Of a stretch of 22,021 bases of DNA, positions 6,268 through 13,503 are shown in pieces. The notes beneath the pieces are model-generated. The model made no database searches, was not told the DNA's origin, and was given only the letters and a program-made list of their open reading frames with translations. The translations under genes and the position numbers were made by a program. This DNA is from an uncultured Lachnospiraceae bacterium (GTDB taxonomy: Bacteria; Bacillota; Clostridia; Lachnospirales; Lachnospiraceae): assembly GCA_910588295.1 (NCBI GenBank), contig CAJUQO010000058.1, forward strand, positions 1 to 22,021, read 5' to 3'. Every line of letters starts with the position of its first letter. The first letter of the stretch is position 1.

Positions 6268-7323
6268 ATGAAAAGATTAGTTGCGATGGCTCTGACAGCG
6301 GCCACATGTCTGTCACTGTTTACCGGCTGCGGCGGTTCGGGGAGTTCGGCGGCGGGCAGCTCCGCCGGCGCGGGAAGCGCGGCGGATACGTCTTCCGCGG
6401 TGAGCCAGACGGCGGGTGAGGCTTCGGCGGCAGGTGGAAGTTCCTCCGCCCAGAGTGATGTGGTTTCTGGTGCGGGCGAAGCGTCTGCATCCGGCGAGGC
6501 TTCCGGTACATCGGAGTCCAGTGAGGCATCCGGCGCAGACGAAGCGGCGGCTTCCGCCACAGAGGGAGATTCCGACTGGGAGTACATATTGGGCAAAGGC
6601 AAGCTGGTGGTCGGGATGACGCTGTTTGCGCCCATGAATTATTATGATGATTCCAACACTTTCGTGGGTTTTGATACGGAGATGGCTGCGGCGGTCTGCG
6701 AAAGACTGGGGATCGAAGTGGAATTTGTGGAGATCAACTGGGATTCCAAGGAGATCGAGCTGAATTCCAAGAATATTGACTGTCTCTGGAACGGTATGTG
6801 CATCACGCCGGAGCGCAGGGAGAACATGAGCATTTCTAACCCCTACCTGAACAATACCCAGGCGATCGTGGTGAAGAAGGACCGGGAGGCGGATGTTATG
6901 GCCAGCGTGGACGGCCTGACCGTGGTGGCGGAGCAGGGTTCCACCGGTGAGGGCAAGCTGGAGGGTACAATCGAGGATGATGAGACCGTGAAAGTGTCTG
7001 CCAAGGAGTATTTTGCGAAGTCCAATTACGTTGCCTGCGATTCCATGGCGAAGGCTTTGATGGAAGTCAAGGCCGGTACGGCCGATCTGGCCCTGGTGGA
7101 CAGTGTGTGCGCCCTGGCTATGGTGGGCGAGGGTACGGATTACGACGATATGGTTGTGAACCTGGATAATGATTTTGGCCTGCAAGAGTATGGTATCGCA
7201 TTCCGCAAGGGCAGCGATGTTACCGAGAAGGTAAACGCGGCCATTGACGAGCTGTATGAGGATGGCGTAGTCGAGGAGATTGCCGGAAGGTATGGCCTGA
7301 CGGAGATGCTGATTAAGAAATAG
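6268..7323 (+). CDS. Amino-acid ABC transporter substrate-binding lipoprotein
   Basis: A 351-aa solute-binding lipoprotein of the SBP_bac_3 family, which captures polar amino acids outside the membrane for the permease encoded next. The N-terminus is a lipoprotein signal peptide with lipobox LFTGC, acylated at C21. Residues 22-102 form an unusually long low-complexity spacer of Ser, Ala, Gly and Glu. The binding domain spans about 105-351: GKGKLVVGMTLFAPMNYYD starts the first lobe and GFDTEMAAAVCERLG follows, both typical of the family; the C-terminus contains YGIAFRKGS and LYEDGVVEEIAGRYG. A good ribosome site (AAAAGGAGAA) precedes the ATG. The ligand cannot be read from the sequence; cystine, glutamine or another polar amino acid are all possible. 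Confidence 0.92.
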   Translation: MKRLVAMALTAATCLSLFTGCGGSGSSAAGSSAGAGSAADTSSAVSQTAGEASAAGGSSSAQSDVVSGAGEASASGEASGTSESSEASGADEAAASATEGDSDWEYILGKGKLVVGMTLFAPMNYYDDSNTFVGFDTEMAAAVCERLGIEVEFVEINWDSKEIELNSKNIDCLWNGMCITPERRENMSISNPYLNNTQAIVVKKDREADVMASVDGLTVVAEQGSTGEGKLEGTIEDDETVKVSAKEYFAKSNYVACDSMAKALMEVKAGTADLALVDSVCALAMVGEGTDYDDMVVNLDNDFGLQEYGIAFRKGSDVTEKVNAAIDELYEDGVVEEIAGRYGLTEMLIKK

Positions 7324-7345
7324 ACTAATAAAACGGAGGATCGTG

Positions 7346-7984
7346 ATGTCCGGACCTATACTGGCCCTGTTCGAGGGGTTTGCTGAAAATATACGTTTGT
7401 TTGCCGTGACGCTGGTGCTGGCAATTCCGCTGGGGCTGGTGATCACCTTTGGATCCATGTCGAGGTTCCGGCCGCTAAAATGGCTGACCAGAGTATTTAT
7501 CTGGGTGATCCGGGGGACGCCGCTGATGCTGCAGCTGATGGTGGTGCTCTATGCGCCGGGGCTCCTTCTGGGGATTCCCATGAGCAACCGTTTCATGGCG
7601 GCCACCATCGCCTTTGTGATCAATTACGCGGCCTATTTTTCGGAGATATACCGGGGCGGCATTGAGAGCATTCCGAAGGGGCAGTATGAAGCCGGGCAGG
7701 TGCTGGGCATGACAAAGAGCCAGGTATTTTTCAGGGTGGTACTCCTGCAAGTGGTCAAACGGATCGTGCCCCCCATGGGCAACGAGCTGATCACGCTGAC
7801 AAAGGACACTTCTCTGGCCCGGGTCATCGGCGTGGCGGAGATCCTGATGAGCGCCGAGCGTTTCACGAAACAGGGCCTGATCTGGCCGCTGTTTTCCACG
7901 GCGCTGTATTTCCTGGCGCTAAACGGGCTGTTGACGATTCTGCTTGGCCAGGCGGAGAAGAAACTGGATTATTTCAGGGCGTAG
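7346..7984 (+). CDS. Amino-acid ABC transporter permease (HisM/GlnP type)
   Basis: A 212-aa inner-membrane permease with about five hydrophobic segments. IRGTPLMLQLMVVLY (about residues 52-66) is the signature of the His/Glu/Gln/Arg permease family. The EAA loop that contacts the ATPase is EAGQVLGMTKSQVFFRVVLL (about 113-132). ITLTKDTSLARVIGVAEI further on is also typical. The ATG at 7346 lies five bases after CGGAGGA; a GTG one codon earlier is less well spaced. It begins 22 nt after the binding-protein gene and ends 12 nt before the ATPase start, so the three form one operon. Confidence 0.95.
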   Translation: MSGPILALFEGFAENIRLFAVTLVLAIPLGLVITFGSMSRFRPLKWLTRVFIWVIRGTPLMLQLMVVLYAPGLLLGIPMSNRFMAATIAFVINYAAYFSEIYRGGIESIPKGQYEAGQVLGMTKSQVFFRVVLLQVVKRIVPPMGNELITLTKDTSLARVIGVAEILMSAERFTKQGLIWPLFSTALYFLALNGLLTILLGQAEKKLDYFRA

Positions 7985-7996
7985 GAGGTGCGTGAG

Positions 7997-8788
7997 ATGG
8001 CGATTCTGGAAGTAGAAAAGATCAGGAAGGATTTTGGCTCTCTGGAAGTCCTGAGGGACGTCAGTTTTTCCCTGGAGAAAGGGGAGACGTTGTCCATGAT
8101 CGGGGCGTCGGGGAGCGGCAAGACTACGCTGCTGCGCTGCCTGAATTTTCTGGAAAGACCCACCGCGGGGGTGATCCGGGTGGGCGGCGAGGTGATCTTC
8201 AACGCGGCGGATCCGGCCACCACCAGTGAGAGCGAGATCCGCAGGCGCAGGATGCATTTTGGCATGGTCTTCCAGTCCTTCAACCTGTTTCCCCAGTACA
8301 CAGCGCTGCAGAATGTGACGCTGGCCCGGGAGCTGAAGGAGAAGGAGCAGCCCGGTTACAAAGAACATAAGAAAGAGATTCTGAATCAGATCCGCGAGGA
8401 AGGGGCGGTTGTTTTGGACAGCGTGGGGCTGAAAGCGAAAATGGACTATTATCCCCATCAGCTCTCCGGCGGCCAGCAGCAGCGGGTGGCTATCGCCCGG
8501 GCGCTGATGATGAAGCCGGATATTCTGTGTTTCGACGAACCTACCTCGGCGTTGGATCCGGAGCTTACCGGGGAAGTGTTGAAGGTGATCCGCAAGCTGG
8601 CCAGCCAGCGTACCACGATGGTGATCGTGACCCATGAGATGCAGTTCGCCAGGGACGTATCGGATAAGATCTTATTCCTTGACAATGGGCTGGTGACGGA
8701 GTACGGCACACCGGAGGATGTGTTTGAACGGCCCAACCAGGAGAGGACGAAACAGTTCCTGGAGCGGTATTTTGAAGATAAGAGATGA
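7997..8788 (+). CDS. Amino-acid ABC transporter ATP-binding protein (GlnQ/HisP type)
   Basis: A 263-aa cytoplasmic ATPase that powers the importer. Walker A GASGSGKTT is at 36-44, Q-loop VFQSFNLFPQ near 95, signature LSGGQQQRVAIARAL, Walker B ILCFDEPTSALD and H-loop VTHEM. The segment between the Q-loop and signature is charged and somewhat long (KEKEQPGYKEHKKEI). The open frame runs to a GTG at 7988 that lies inside the AGGAGG ribosome site; the ATG at 7997 is the right start. It is the last gene before the terminator at 8792-8855. Confidence 0.95.
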   Translation: MAILEVEKIRKDFGSLEVLRDVSFSLEKGETLSMIGASGSGKTTLLRCLNFLERPTAGVIRVGGEVIFNAADPATTSESEIRRRRMHFGMVFQSFNLFPQYTALQNVTLARELKEKEQPGYKEHKKEILNQIREEGAVVLDSVGLKAKMDYYPHQLSGGQQQRVAIARALMMKPDILCFDEPTSALDPELTGEVLKVIRKLASQRTTMVIVTHEMQFARDVSDKILFLDNGLVTEYGTPEDVFERPNQERTKQFLERYFEDKR

Positions 8789-8791
8789 TAT

Positions 8792-8855
8792 AAAAGGCAC
8801 TGGACAGGACGGTCAGATGCGGGAGGCATCAGGGGTGTCCGTCCAGTGCTTTTTA
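8792..8855 (+). terminator. Terminator of the ABC transporter operon
   Basis: AAAAGGCACTGGACaGGAC pairs with GTCCGTCCAGTGCTTTTT with small bulges. Nested inside is a perfect hairpin GATGC-gggag-GCATC (8816-8830). The run TTTTT at 8850-8854 ends it. It begins a few bases after the ATPase stop. Confidence 0.88.
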
Positions 8856-8867
8856 TGTTGTTACCTG

Positions 8868-8895
8868 TTGATTTCCGGCGGAAACGGTGTAATAT
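8868..8895 (+). promoter_or_regulatory. Candidate promoter of the MATE gene
   Basis: TTGATT (8868-8873), 16 bp, TAATAT (8890-8895), between the upstream terminator and the MATE start. The transcript would have a leader of about 50 nt. The ribosome site before the start is weak (AGTGAGAG). Confidence 0.5.
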
Positions 8896-8952
8896 ATGAG
8901 ATAATTCTTTGCCTGTGTAAAACGGATGCTTTATAGCGTCAAGTGAGAGATC

Positions 8953-10314
8953 ATGAAAAAAGTTGATTTTGAGAATGGAAAAACTATACAGAATATTGCC
9001 CAGACGGCTTTTCCCATGCTGGTGGCGCAGCTTTTGAACCTGCTCTACAGTATCGTGGACCGGATCTATATAGGAAGGATTCCGGGGGAGGGGACGAATG
9101 CCCTGGGAGCGGTGGGGCTGTGCTTTCCGGTTATCGTTCTGATCATGGGTTTTGCCAATATGTACGGAATGGGCGGAGCGCCTCTGTTTTCCATGGAGAT
9201 GGGCCGGGGCGGCCGGGAGAAGGCGGAGAAGCTGATGAATACGTCCTTCCGGCTGATCTGTGTCACGGCAGCGCTGATCATGGCGGTGGGAGAAGTATTT
9301 TCCGCACCGCTGCTGAGTCTGTTCGGCGCTTCGGACGCGACACTGTCCCAGGCGCTGGTCTATCTGCGGATCTACCTGCTGGGAACGCTGTTTTCCATGG
9401 TCGCCACGGGGATGAATCCGTTTCTGAACGCCCAGGGGGTTCCGGGAATCACCATGTTGTCGGTGGTCACGGGAGCGGTGGCGAACCTGATCCTGGATCC
9501 GCTGTTTATTTTCGGGCTGCATTGCGGTGTGGCTGGGGCGGCTATAGCCACGGTGATTTCTCAGGGGATGTCTGCAGCCATCGTAGCATATTTTATTTTG
9601 GGAAAAAGACTGGAGTACAGGATCCATTTCCGGAGTGAAAAAAAGTTGAGCGCATATGTCCCTTTTGCAAAGGATATCATGGCTTTGGGCCTGGCGCCTT
9701 TTATCATGCAGTGTACGAATTCTCTGGTGCAGATCGCCTGTAACAGCGTGCTGATGCGCTTTGGCGGTGAACTCTATGTTTCTATCATGACTATTGTGTC
9801 TTCAGTGCGGCAGATCCTGGATACGCCTGTGTTCGCGGTGGCGGAGGGGGCATCGCCGGTCATCAGTTACAATTATGGTGCGAAGCGGGCGGATCGCGTC
9901 CGGGAGGCCATTACCCTGATGACAGTCATAGGTATCGTTTACACCCTGATGGTCTGGCTGCTGATCCAGTGGCGGCCGGAACTGTTCATCGGAATCTTCA
10001 GCTCGGACAGGGAGCTTCTCGCAGATGCTGTCCCGGCCTTGCATCTGTATTTTGCCGCTTTTATTTTTCAGGCCCTGCAGTACAGCGGGCAGACGGTATT
10101 CAAATCATTGAATAAAAGAAACAAAGCGGTGTTTTTCAGCTTGTTTCGAAAGGTGGTCATGGTGGTTCCTCTGACATATCTGTTCCCATATCTTTTCGGA
10201 TTCGGGACGGATGGTGTATTCATGGCTGAGCCGGTGTCCAATGTGGTAGGCGGGGCGGCCTGTTTTGTGACGATGCTGATGACGGTCCTGCCGGAGCTGA
10301 AACGGATGGGATAA
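8953..10314 (+). CDS. MATE family efflux transporter
   Basis: A 453-aa polytopic membrane protein with about twelve hydrophobic segments in two homologous halves, the MATE fold. It would export drugs or metabolites in exchange for Na+ or H+. PMLVAQLLNLLYSIVDRIYI near the N-terminus is the classic MATE start, and GMGGAPLFSMEMGRG (about residues 73-87) and GMNPFLNAQG (about 154-163) are family features. The second half includes PVISYNYGAKR. The substrate cannot be inferred. The ATG at 8953 has a weak ribosome site; no better start is seen. It stands alone between a terminator and a 317-bp intergenic region. Confidence 0.93.
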   Translation: MKKVDFENGKTIQNIAQTAFPMLVAQLLNLLYSIVDRIYIGRIPGEGTNALGAVGLCFPVIVLIMGFANMYGMGGAPLFSMEMGRGGREKAEKLMNTSFRLICVTAALIMAVGEVFSAPLLSLFGASDATLSQALVYLRIYLLGTLFSMVATGMNPFLNAQGVPGITMLSVVTGAVANLILDPLFIFGLHCGVAGAAIATVISQGMSAAIVAYFILGKRLEYRIHFRSEKKLSAYVPFAKDIMALGLAPFIMQCTNSLVQIACNSVLMRFGGELYVSIMTIVSSVRQILDTPVFAVAEGASPVISYNYGAKRADRVREAITLMTVIGIVYTLMVWLLIQWRPELFIGIFSSDRELLADAVPALHLYFAAFIFQALQYSGQTVFKSLNKRNKAVFFSLFRKVVMVVPLTYLFPYLFGFGTDGVFMAEPVSNVVGGAACFVTMLMTVLPELKRMG

Positions 10315-10390
10315 AGCATTGGGGTGTTTTTTGCGTTTGCACACAAGCAGCAGAGATGCATGAATGTATATAGATAAGAAAAACGGACTA

Positions 10391-10506
10391 TTGACGAAAC
10401 TGTGATAAGGAGATATAGCATAGGCAGAGGGCTATTTGAAAAGATTTTATGAAGGAACGCTATTAAAAACGCCCCGGGGCCATAGCAGCCTTTGGGGTGT
10501 TCTTTT
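10391..10506 (+). ncRNA. Candidate small RNA: promoter and terminator without a gene
   Basis: TTGACG (10391-10396), 17 bp, TATAGC (10414-10419) predicts a start near 10426. A stem AACGCCCC (10468-10475) / GGGGTGTT (10494-10501) with TCTTTTG follows. The intervening sequence has only a five-codon reading frame (ATG at 10450). The RNA would be about 80 nt, and a GGCTAT near 10428 could pair with ATAGC(C) near 10483. It lies in the 317-bp gap between the MATE gene and the convergent broken regulator, with no gene downstream on this strand. A chance promoter match is the alternative. Confidence 0.35.
10464..10506. terminator. Probable bidirectional terminator
   Basis: The AACGCCCC / GGGGTGTT stem has T-rich sequence on both sides: TCTTTTGTG to the right on the plus strand and GTTTTTAATAG to the left on the minus strand. 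It can serve the MATE gene and the minus-strand aminotransferase-regulator unit. A second stem-loop with a CGAA (plus) or TTCG (minus) loop at 10587-10610 lies nearer the minus-strand stop and may also contribute. Confidence 0.65.
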
Positions 10507-10631
10507 GTGTTAAGTATGTAAAAGGCGGTCAGCCGGTATTTTGAGAATCATGAAAAATTGTATAGTGCGGATCAGTGAGGTTTAAACCGAAAGGCCGAAG
10601 CCCTTTTTCGTCATGGCAGGTTGCCTCCGGA

Positions 10632-11304
10632 TTAACGCAGGTGGGAATAGCCGGATTGTTTCAGCCGCTCGAAGGTATAACCTTCAGGATTATGTACCAT
10701 TGTATGTTTTAGAAATTGCTCAAAAGTCATATACTCCGGCATCTCAAAAGACGTTTCTGCGGTCGCGTCAGGGGCGCCGTAGATTCGGGCCGCATGCATG
10801 GCGGTGAAGATACGTTCTATGGAGGTGCGGGGATTGAAACCGTTGAAGAGGAACATCATGGGCGAGGGGCCGTTTTTGCACACCAGCATAATTTCCTTTA
10901 CCCGGTTGATCACATCCGGAAGGGGAGCGAATTCCAGGAATACGGCATCCATGCCGGCGAGGAGCAGAGCCTGGCGTTCCGCGGCGATCTGGCGTACCCG
11001 CTCCAGCCCCAGATCCGTCAGATCCGGATCCATGGCTTTGCCCTCGAAATTGTAGACATCCGTGTTGGCGTAGATGAGATCCGCCCCAAAATACTCCTGC
11101 ACCAGCAGCGGGCGCCAGTTCGTGGTAGGCGCGGGAAAAGAGCTCGTAGCCCAGGCTCTCCTCCATGGCATGGATGGTTTTGCTGATGGTAGAGGGCGTA
11201 TAGTGGTAATATTCCGCTACATAGGAATAGTTTCGGGCCTGGTAACATTTTAAAAAGATTTCCGGCTGTTGTAATGTCAGATGGAGAATGGCGCCGTAGT
11301 TCAT
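10632..11304 (-). pseudogene. LysR-type regulator, broken by internal deletion and frameshift
   Basis: From the ATG at 11304 the first 65 or so codons give an intact LysR winged-helix domain: YSYVAEYYHYTPSTISKTIH is the recognition region and LGYELFSRAYHELAP the wing. After about 11110 that frame becomes meaningless and Arg/Gly/His-rich. Plausible protein continues one frame over (from about 11115) to a stop at 10632. This second part is about 160 aa; GLERVRQIAAERQALLLAGM weakly resembles the second half of a LysR effector domain. Together the pieces are about 225 aa against the usual 290-310, so the dimerisation helix and first half of the effector domain appear lost. A fusion with another gene is possible. 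It follows the aminotransferase stop by 21 bp. Confidence 0.6.
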
Positions 11305-11325
11305 GGGCGGTTTCCTCAATGAAAA

Positions 11326-12519
11326 TTACCGGTTAGCGCGATACTCCTTTGCCAGCCGCTCAAATACCGGCAGCGACCGTTTCACCCGTTCGGTGGGAAC
11401 GCAGTAAGCGATACGGAAATGACCGGGGCAGCCGAAATTGCTGCCGGGTACCAGCATCAGATCCAGGGCCATGGCCCGTTTGCAGAAAGCTTCGTCGTCC
11501 GGCTCTAAGGAACGGGGAAACATATAGAAGGTGCCGCCCGGCTCCACGCAGGAGTAGCCGTAGGAGAGCAGCGCCCCATAGAGGATGTTTTTGTTTTTCT
11601 CGTAAACCGTCAGATCGGCGGTGAGGCCGCAGGTGTCCCCCACCGTATGCTGCATCAGAGCGGCGGCCCCGTTGTGGCCAATAGTACGGGAGATCTGAGG
11701 GCAGATATCGATGATTGTATCCGCGTCAGAGCACTCCGGATTTACGGCCAGGTAGCCGATGCGCTCCCCGGGCAGGGAGAGGGACTTGCTGAAGGAATAG
11801 CATGTCAGGGTGTCCGGATAAAAATTGGCTACATAGGGGCTGTCCACTCCGCCAAAAAGGATATCCCGGTAAGGCTCGTCGGAGATCAGATAGATCGGAT
11901 GTCCCAGAACCCGGGATCGTTCCGTAAGGATCTCTGACAAACGGCGGATAGTCTCGGTAGAATACACCACGCCGGAGGGATTGTTGGGCGTGTTGATGAG
12001 CACGGCGGCGGTGCGCTCTCCGATCTCTTTTTCCAGGAACTTTAGGGGGATCTGGAAAGTATCCGTATCGGCGGGCAGGGTTTTTAAATCCACACCGGCC
12101 CCAGCGGCGTAGGGATAGTATTCGGAGAAACAGGGGGTGAAGGTAATCACTTCATCCCCCGGATTGGTTACGGCCCGCAGCGCGTGGGCCAGGGCGCTGG
12201 CGGCCCCGGCAGTGATAAATATATGTTCGGCTGTATAATGACAGCCATATTTTTGGTTCAGATCCGCGGTCAGCTGTTCCCGGACTGCGGGGATGCCTTT
12301 GTTGGGGCTGTAGCCGTGGAGGGTCAAAGGATTCAGGGCGCCCAGCTTGCGGATCATCGTGTTGTTCACTGCCGTCGGCGCGGGCACGGAGGGGTTCCCC
12401 AGGCTGAAATTAAAAACGTTCTCCGCCCCGATTTCGGCCGCCCGGGCCGTGGAGTAGTGGAAGATCTCAAAAATAATGTCTTTCTGGCCAAGCATGGCTG
12501 TGTATTGGGTATTGATCAT
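11326..12519 (-). CDS. Class I/II pyridoxal-phosphate aminotransferase
   Basis: A 397-aa fold-type I enzyme of the aspartate aminotransferase superfamily, transferring an amino group between an amino acid and a 2-oxo acid in the cytoplasm. NFSLGNPSVPAP (37-48) is the substrate-side motif, NTPNNPSG (176-183) is diagnostic, D214 in ISDEPY binds the pyridine nitrogen and K245 in SFSKSLSLPGERIGY forms the Schiff base. The C-terminal HFRIAYC supplies the carboxylate-binding arginine. The ATG at 12519 has GAGAGG upstream. It is first in a minus-strand unit with the broken LysR gene. Specificity cannot be told; aspartate, aromatic or alanine-type substrates are possible. Confidence 0.94.
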   Translation of the reverse strand: MINTQYTAMLGQKDIIFEIFHYSTARAAEIGAENVFNFSLGNPSVPAPTAVNNTMIRKLGALNPLTLHGYSPNKGIPAVREQLTADLNQKYGCHYTAEHIFITAGAASALAHALRAVTNPGDEVITFTPCFSEYYPYAAGAGVDLKTLPADTDTFQIPLKFLEKEIGERTAAVLINTPNNPSGVVYSTETIRRLSEILTERSRVLGHPIYLISDEPYRDILFGGVDSPYVANFYPDTLTCYSFSKSLSLPGERIGYLAVNPECSDADTIIDICPQISRTIGHNGAAALMQHTVGDTCGLTADLTVYEKNKNILYGALLSYGYSCVEPGGTFYMFPRSLEPDDEAFCKRAMALDLMLVPGSNFGCPGHFRIAYCVPTERVKRSLPVFERLAKEYRANR

Positions 12520-12585
12520 GGTATGGGCCTCTCTTATCGTTGGGCTGGCGGCAGGGTATCTGCCACAGACTACATGTCAACAATC

Positions 12586-12614
12586 ATTATACGTCCGGCA
12601 GGGCGGCGGGGCAA
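12586..12614 (-). promoter_or_regulatory. Promoter of the aminotransferase
   Basis: On the minus strand TTGCCC (12614-12609), 17 bp, TATAAT (12591-12586). The start would be near 12580, leaving a leader of about 60 nt. A TTGACA just downstream (minus strand) has no -10 at the right spacing. Confidence 0.7.
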
Positions 12615-12683
12615 GAAAAAACGCTGCGGATGTTTTTGGCAAAAACGTCCAGGTATTTATTTTTCCTTTTCCCAAAAGCCGGG

Positions 12684-12713
12684 ATGACAGTACGTCGGAA
12701 GCTGTGGTATACT
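12684..12713 (+). promoter_or_regulatory. Extended -10 promoter of the thioredoxin-polyferredoxin operon
   Basis: ATGACA (12684-12689), 18 bp, TATACT (12708-12713) with TG one base upstream of the -10 (TGGTATACT), an extended -10. It is divergent from the aminotransferase promoter about 70 bp away. The 5' leader to the start codon is about 60 nt. Confidence 0.65.
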
Positions 12714-12781
12714 AGGGACATGCGCCAGAGGGCTTAGGGCGGAAGCTCCGGTATGTGTGAGTATTTGGCAGGAGGATGTTT

Positions 12782-13366
12782 ATGAAAAGAAGAAAAGCGT
12801 GGTTTATCGTATCGGTGATTACGGCAGTATTAGTATGCGGATGCGGCGGGAGCAGCAGTACGGGAACGGCGGAGGAATCTTCCTCTTTGGAGGAGGCGGG
12901 CAGCCTGTCTTCCGAGACGGAATCCACGGCCTCCCGGATGGAATTTTCCGGCGTGGATATGGACGGAAATGAAGTATCCGAGGAAATTTTTTCAAAGTCA
13001 AAACTTACCATGGTCAATGTGTGGGCGACCTACTGTAATCCGTGCCTGAGTGAGATGCCGGGGCTCGGGGAGCTGGCGGGGGCCTACAGCCCGGAGGAGT
13101 TCCAGATCATCGGGATCATCAGCGATGTGCAGGAGGGGGCCGGGGACGGGGAGACAGAGACGGCGGCAGATCTGATCGCGCAGACCGGGGCGGATTATCC
13201 CCATCTTCTTCTGAATGAGTCCATATATAACGCGCTCCTTGCGGATGTGACGGCGGTGCCGACCACTTTCTTTGTGGATGAGGACGGAGAGATCCTGGAT
13301 GTGGTGGTGGGCGCCATGGAAAAATCTGCGTGGGAGGAAATGATCCATGGGTTTCTGGAAGAATAG
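12782..13366 (+). CDS. TlpA/ResA-like thioredoxin-fold lipoprotein
   Basis: A 194-aa extracytoplasmic thiol-disulphide protein. The signal peptide ends in the lipobox VCGC with acylation at C21, then comes a Ser/Glu/Thr-rich spacer to about residue 50. The thioredoxin fold covers 52-194. The active site is WATYCNPC with C85 and C88 (the family usual is WCxxC). The cis-proline loop VTAVPTTFFVDEDG follows about 70 residues later. Compared with TlpA/ResA, Asn-Pro between the cysteines is unusual but seen in reducing members. The ATG at 12782 is six bases after GGCAGGAGG; an ATG two codons earlier overlaps that site. The end overlaps the next small gene by 20 bp, pointing to coupling. Confidence 0.9.
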   Translation: MKRRKAWFIVSVITAVLVCGCGGSSSTGTAEESSSLEEAGSLSSETESTASRMEFSGVDMDGNEVSEEIFSKSKLTMVNVWATYCNPCLSEMPGLGELAGAYSPEEFQIIGIISDVQEGAGDGETETAADLIAQTGADYPHLLLNESIYNALLADVTAVPTTFFVDEDGEILDVVVGAMEKSAWEEMIHGFLEE

Positions 13367-13499
13367 CCGGCAGTATCTGTGGCTGTGGGGTGTGCTGGCC
13401 GGGATCGTGTTCCTCGGCATTGGAGCCCTGCAGGGGCAGTTTGCGGTCATATGGCAGAAGGCCGTGATGATCTGCATGGAATGTATCGGGATCGGGTGA
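13347..13499 (+). CDS. CD1871A-family CXXC motif membrane microprotein
   Basis: A 50-aa protein overlapping the thioredoxin gene in another frame. It starts MGFWKNSRQYLWLWG, has one transmembrane helix (about residues 12-28), and ends AVMICMECIGIG with a C-x2-C motif at C43-C46. This ICxECIGIG ending matches my knowledge of the small clostridial family called CD1871A, found beside thioredoxin and 4Fe-4S membrane protein genes. GGGAGG at 13332-13337 is a good ribosome site nine bases upstream. Its stop is four bases before the next ATG. The position suggests a structural or electron-passing partner of its neighbours; function is not known to me. Confidence 0.82.
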   Translation: MGFWKNSRQYLWLWGVLAGIVFLGIGALQGQFAVIWQKAVMICMECIGIG

Positions 13500-13503
13500 G
13501 GGA

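Noticed and set aside
6313..7458. 381-aa open frame on the minus strand
   Set aside because: Antisense to the binding lipoprotein gene; composition reflects the reverse complement of the Ser/Ala/Glu spacer, with no ribosome site or domain.
8458..9627. 389-aa open frame on the minus strand
   Set aside because: It crosses the ABC ATPase, a clear terminator and the MATE gene; no family features.
10632..11120. Second half of the broken regulator as an isocitrate lyase/PEP mutase-like fragment
   Set aside because: AGMDAVFLEF recalls GADAVFVE of that family, but other hallmarks are lacking and a deleted LysR gene is the simpler explanation.
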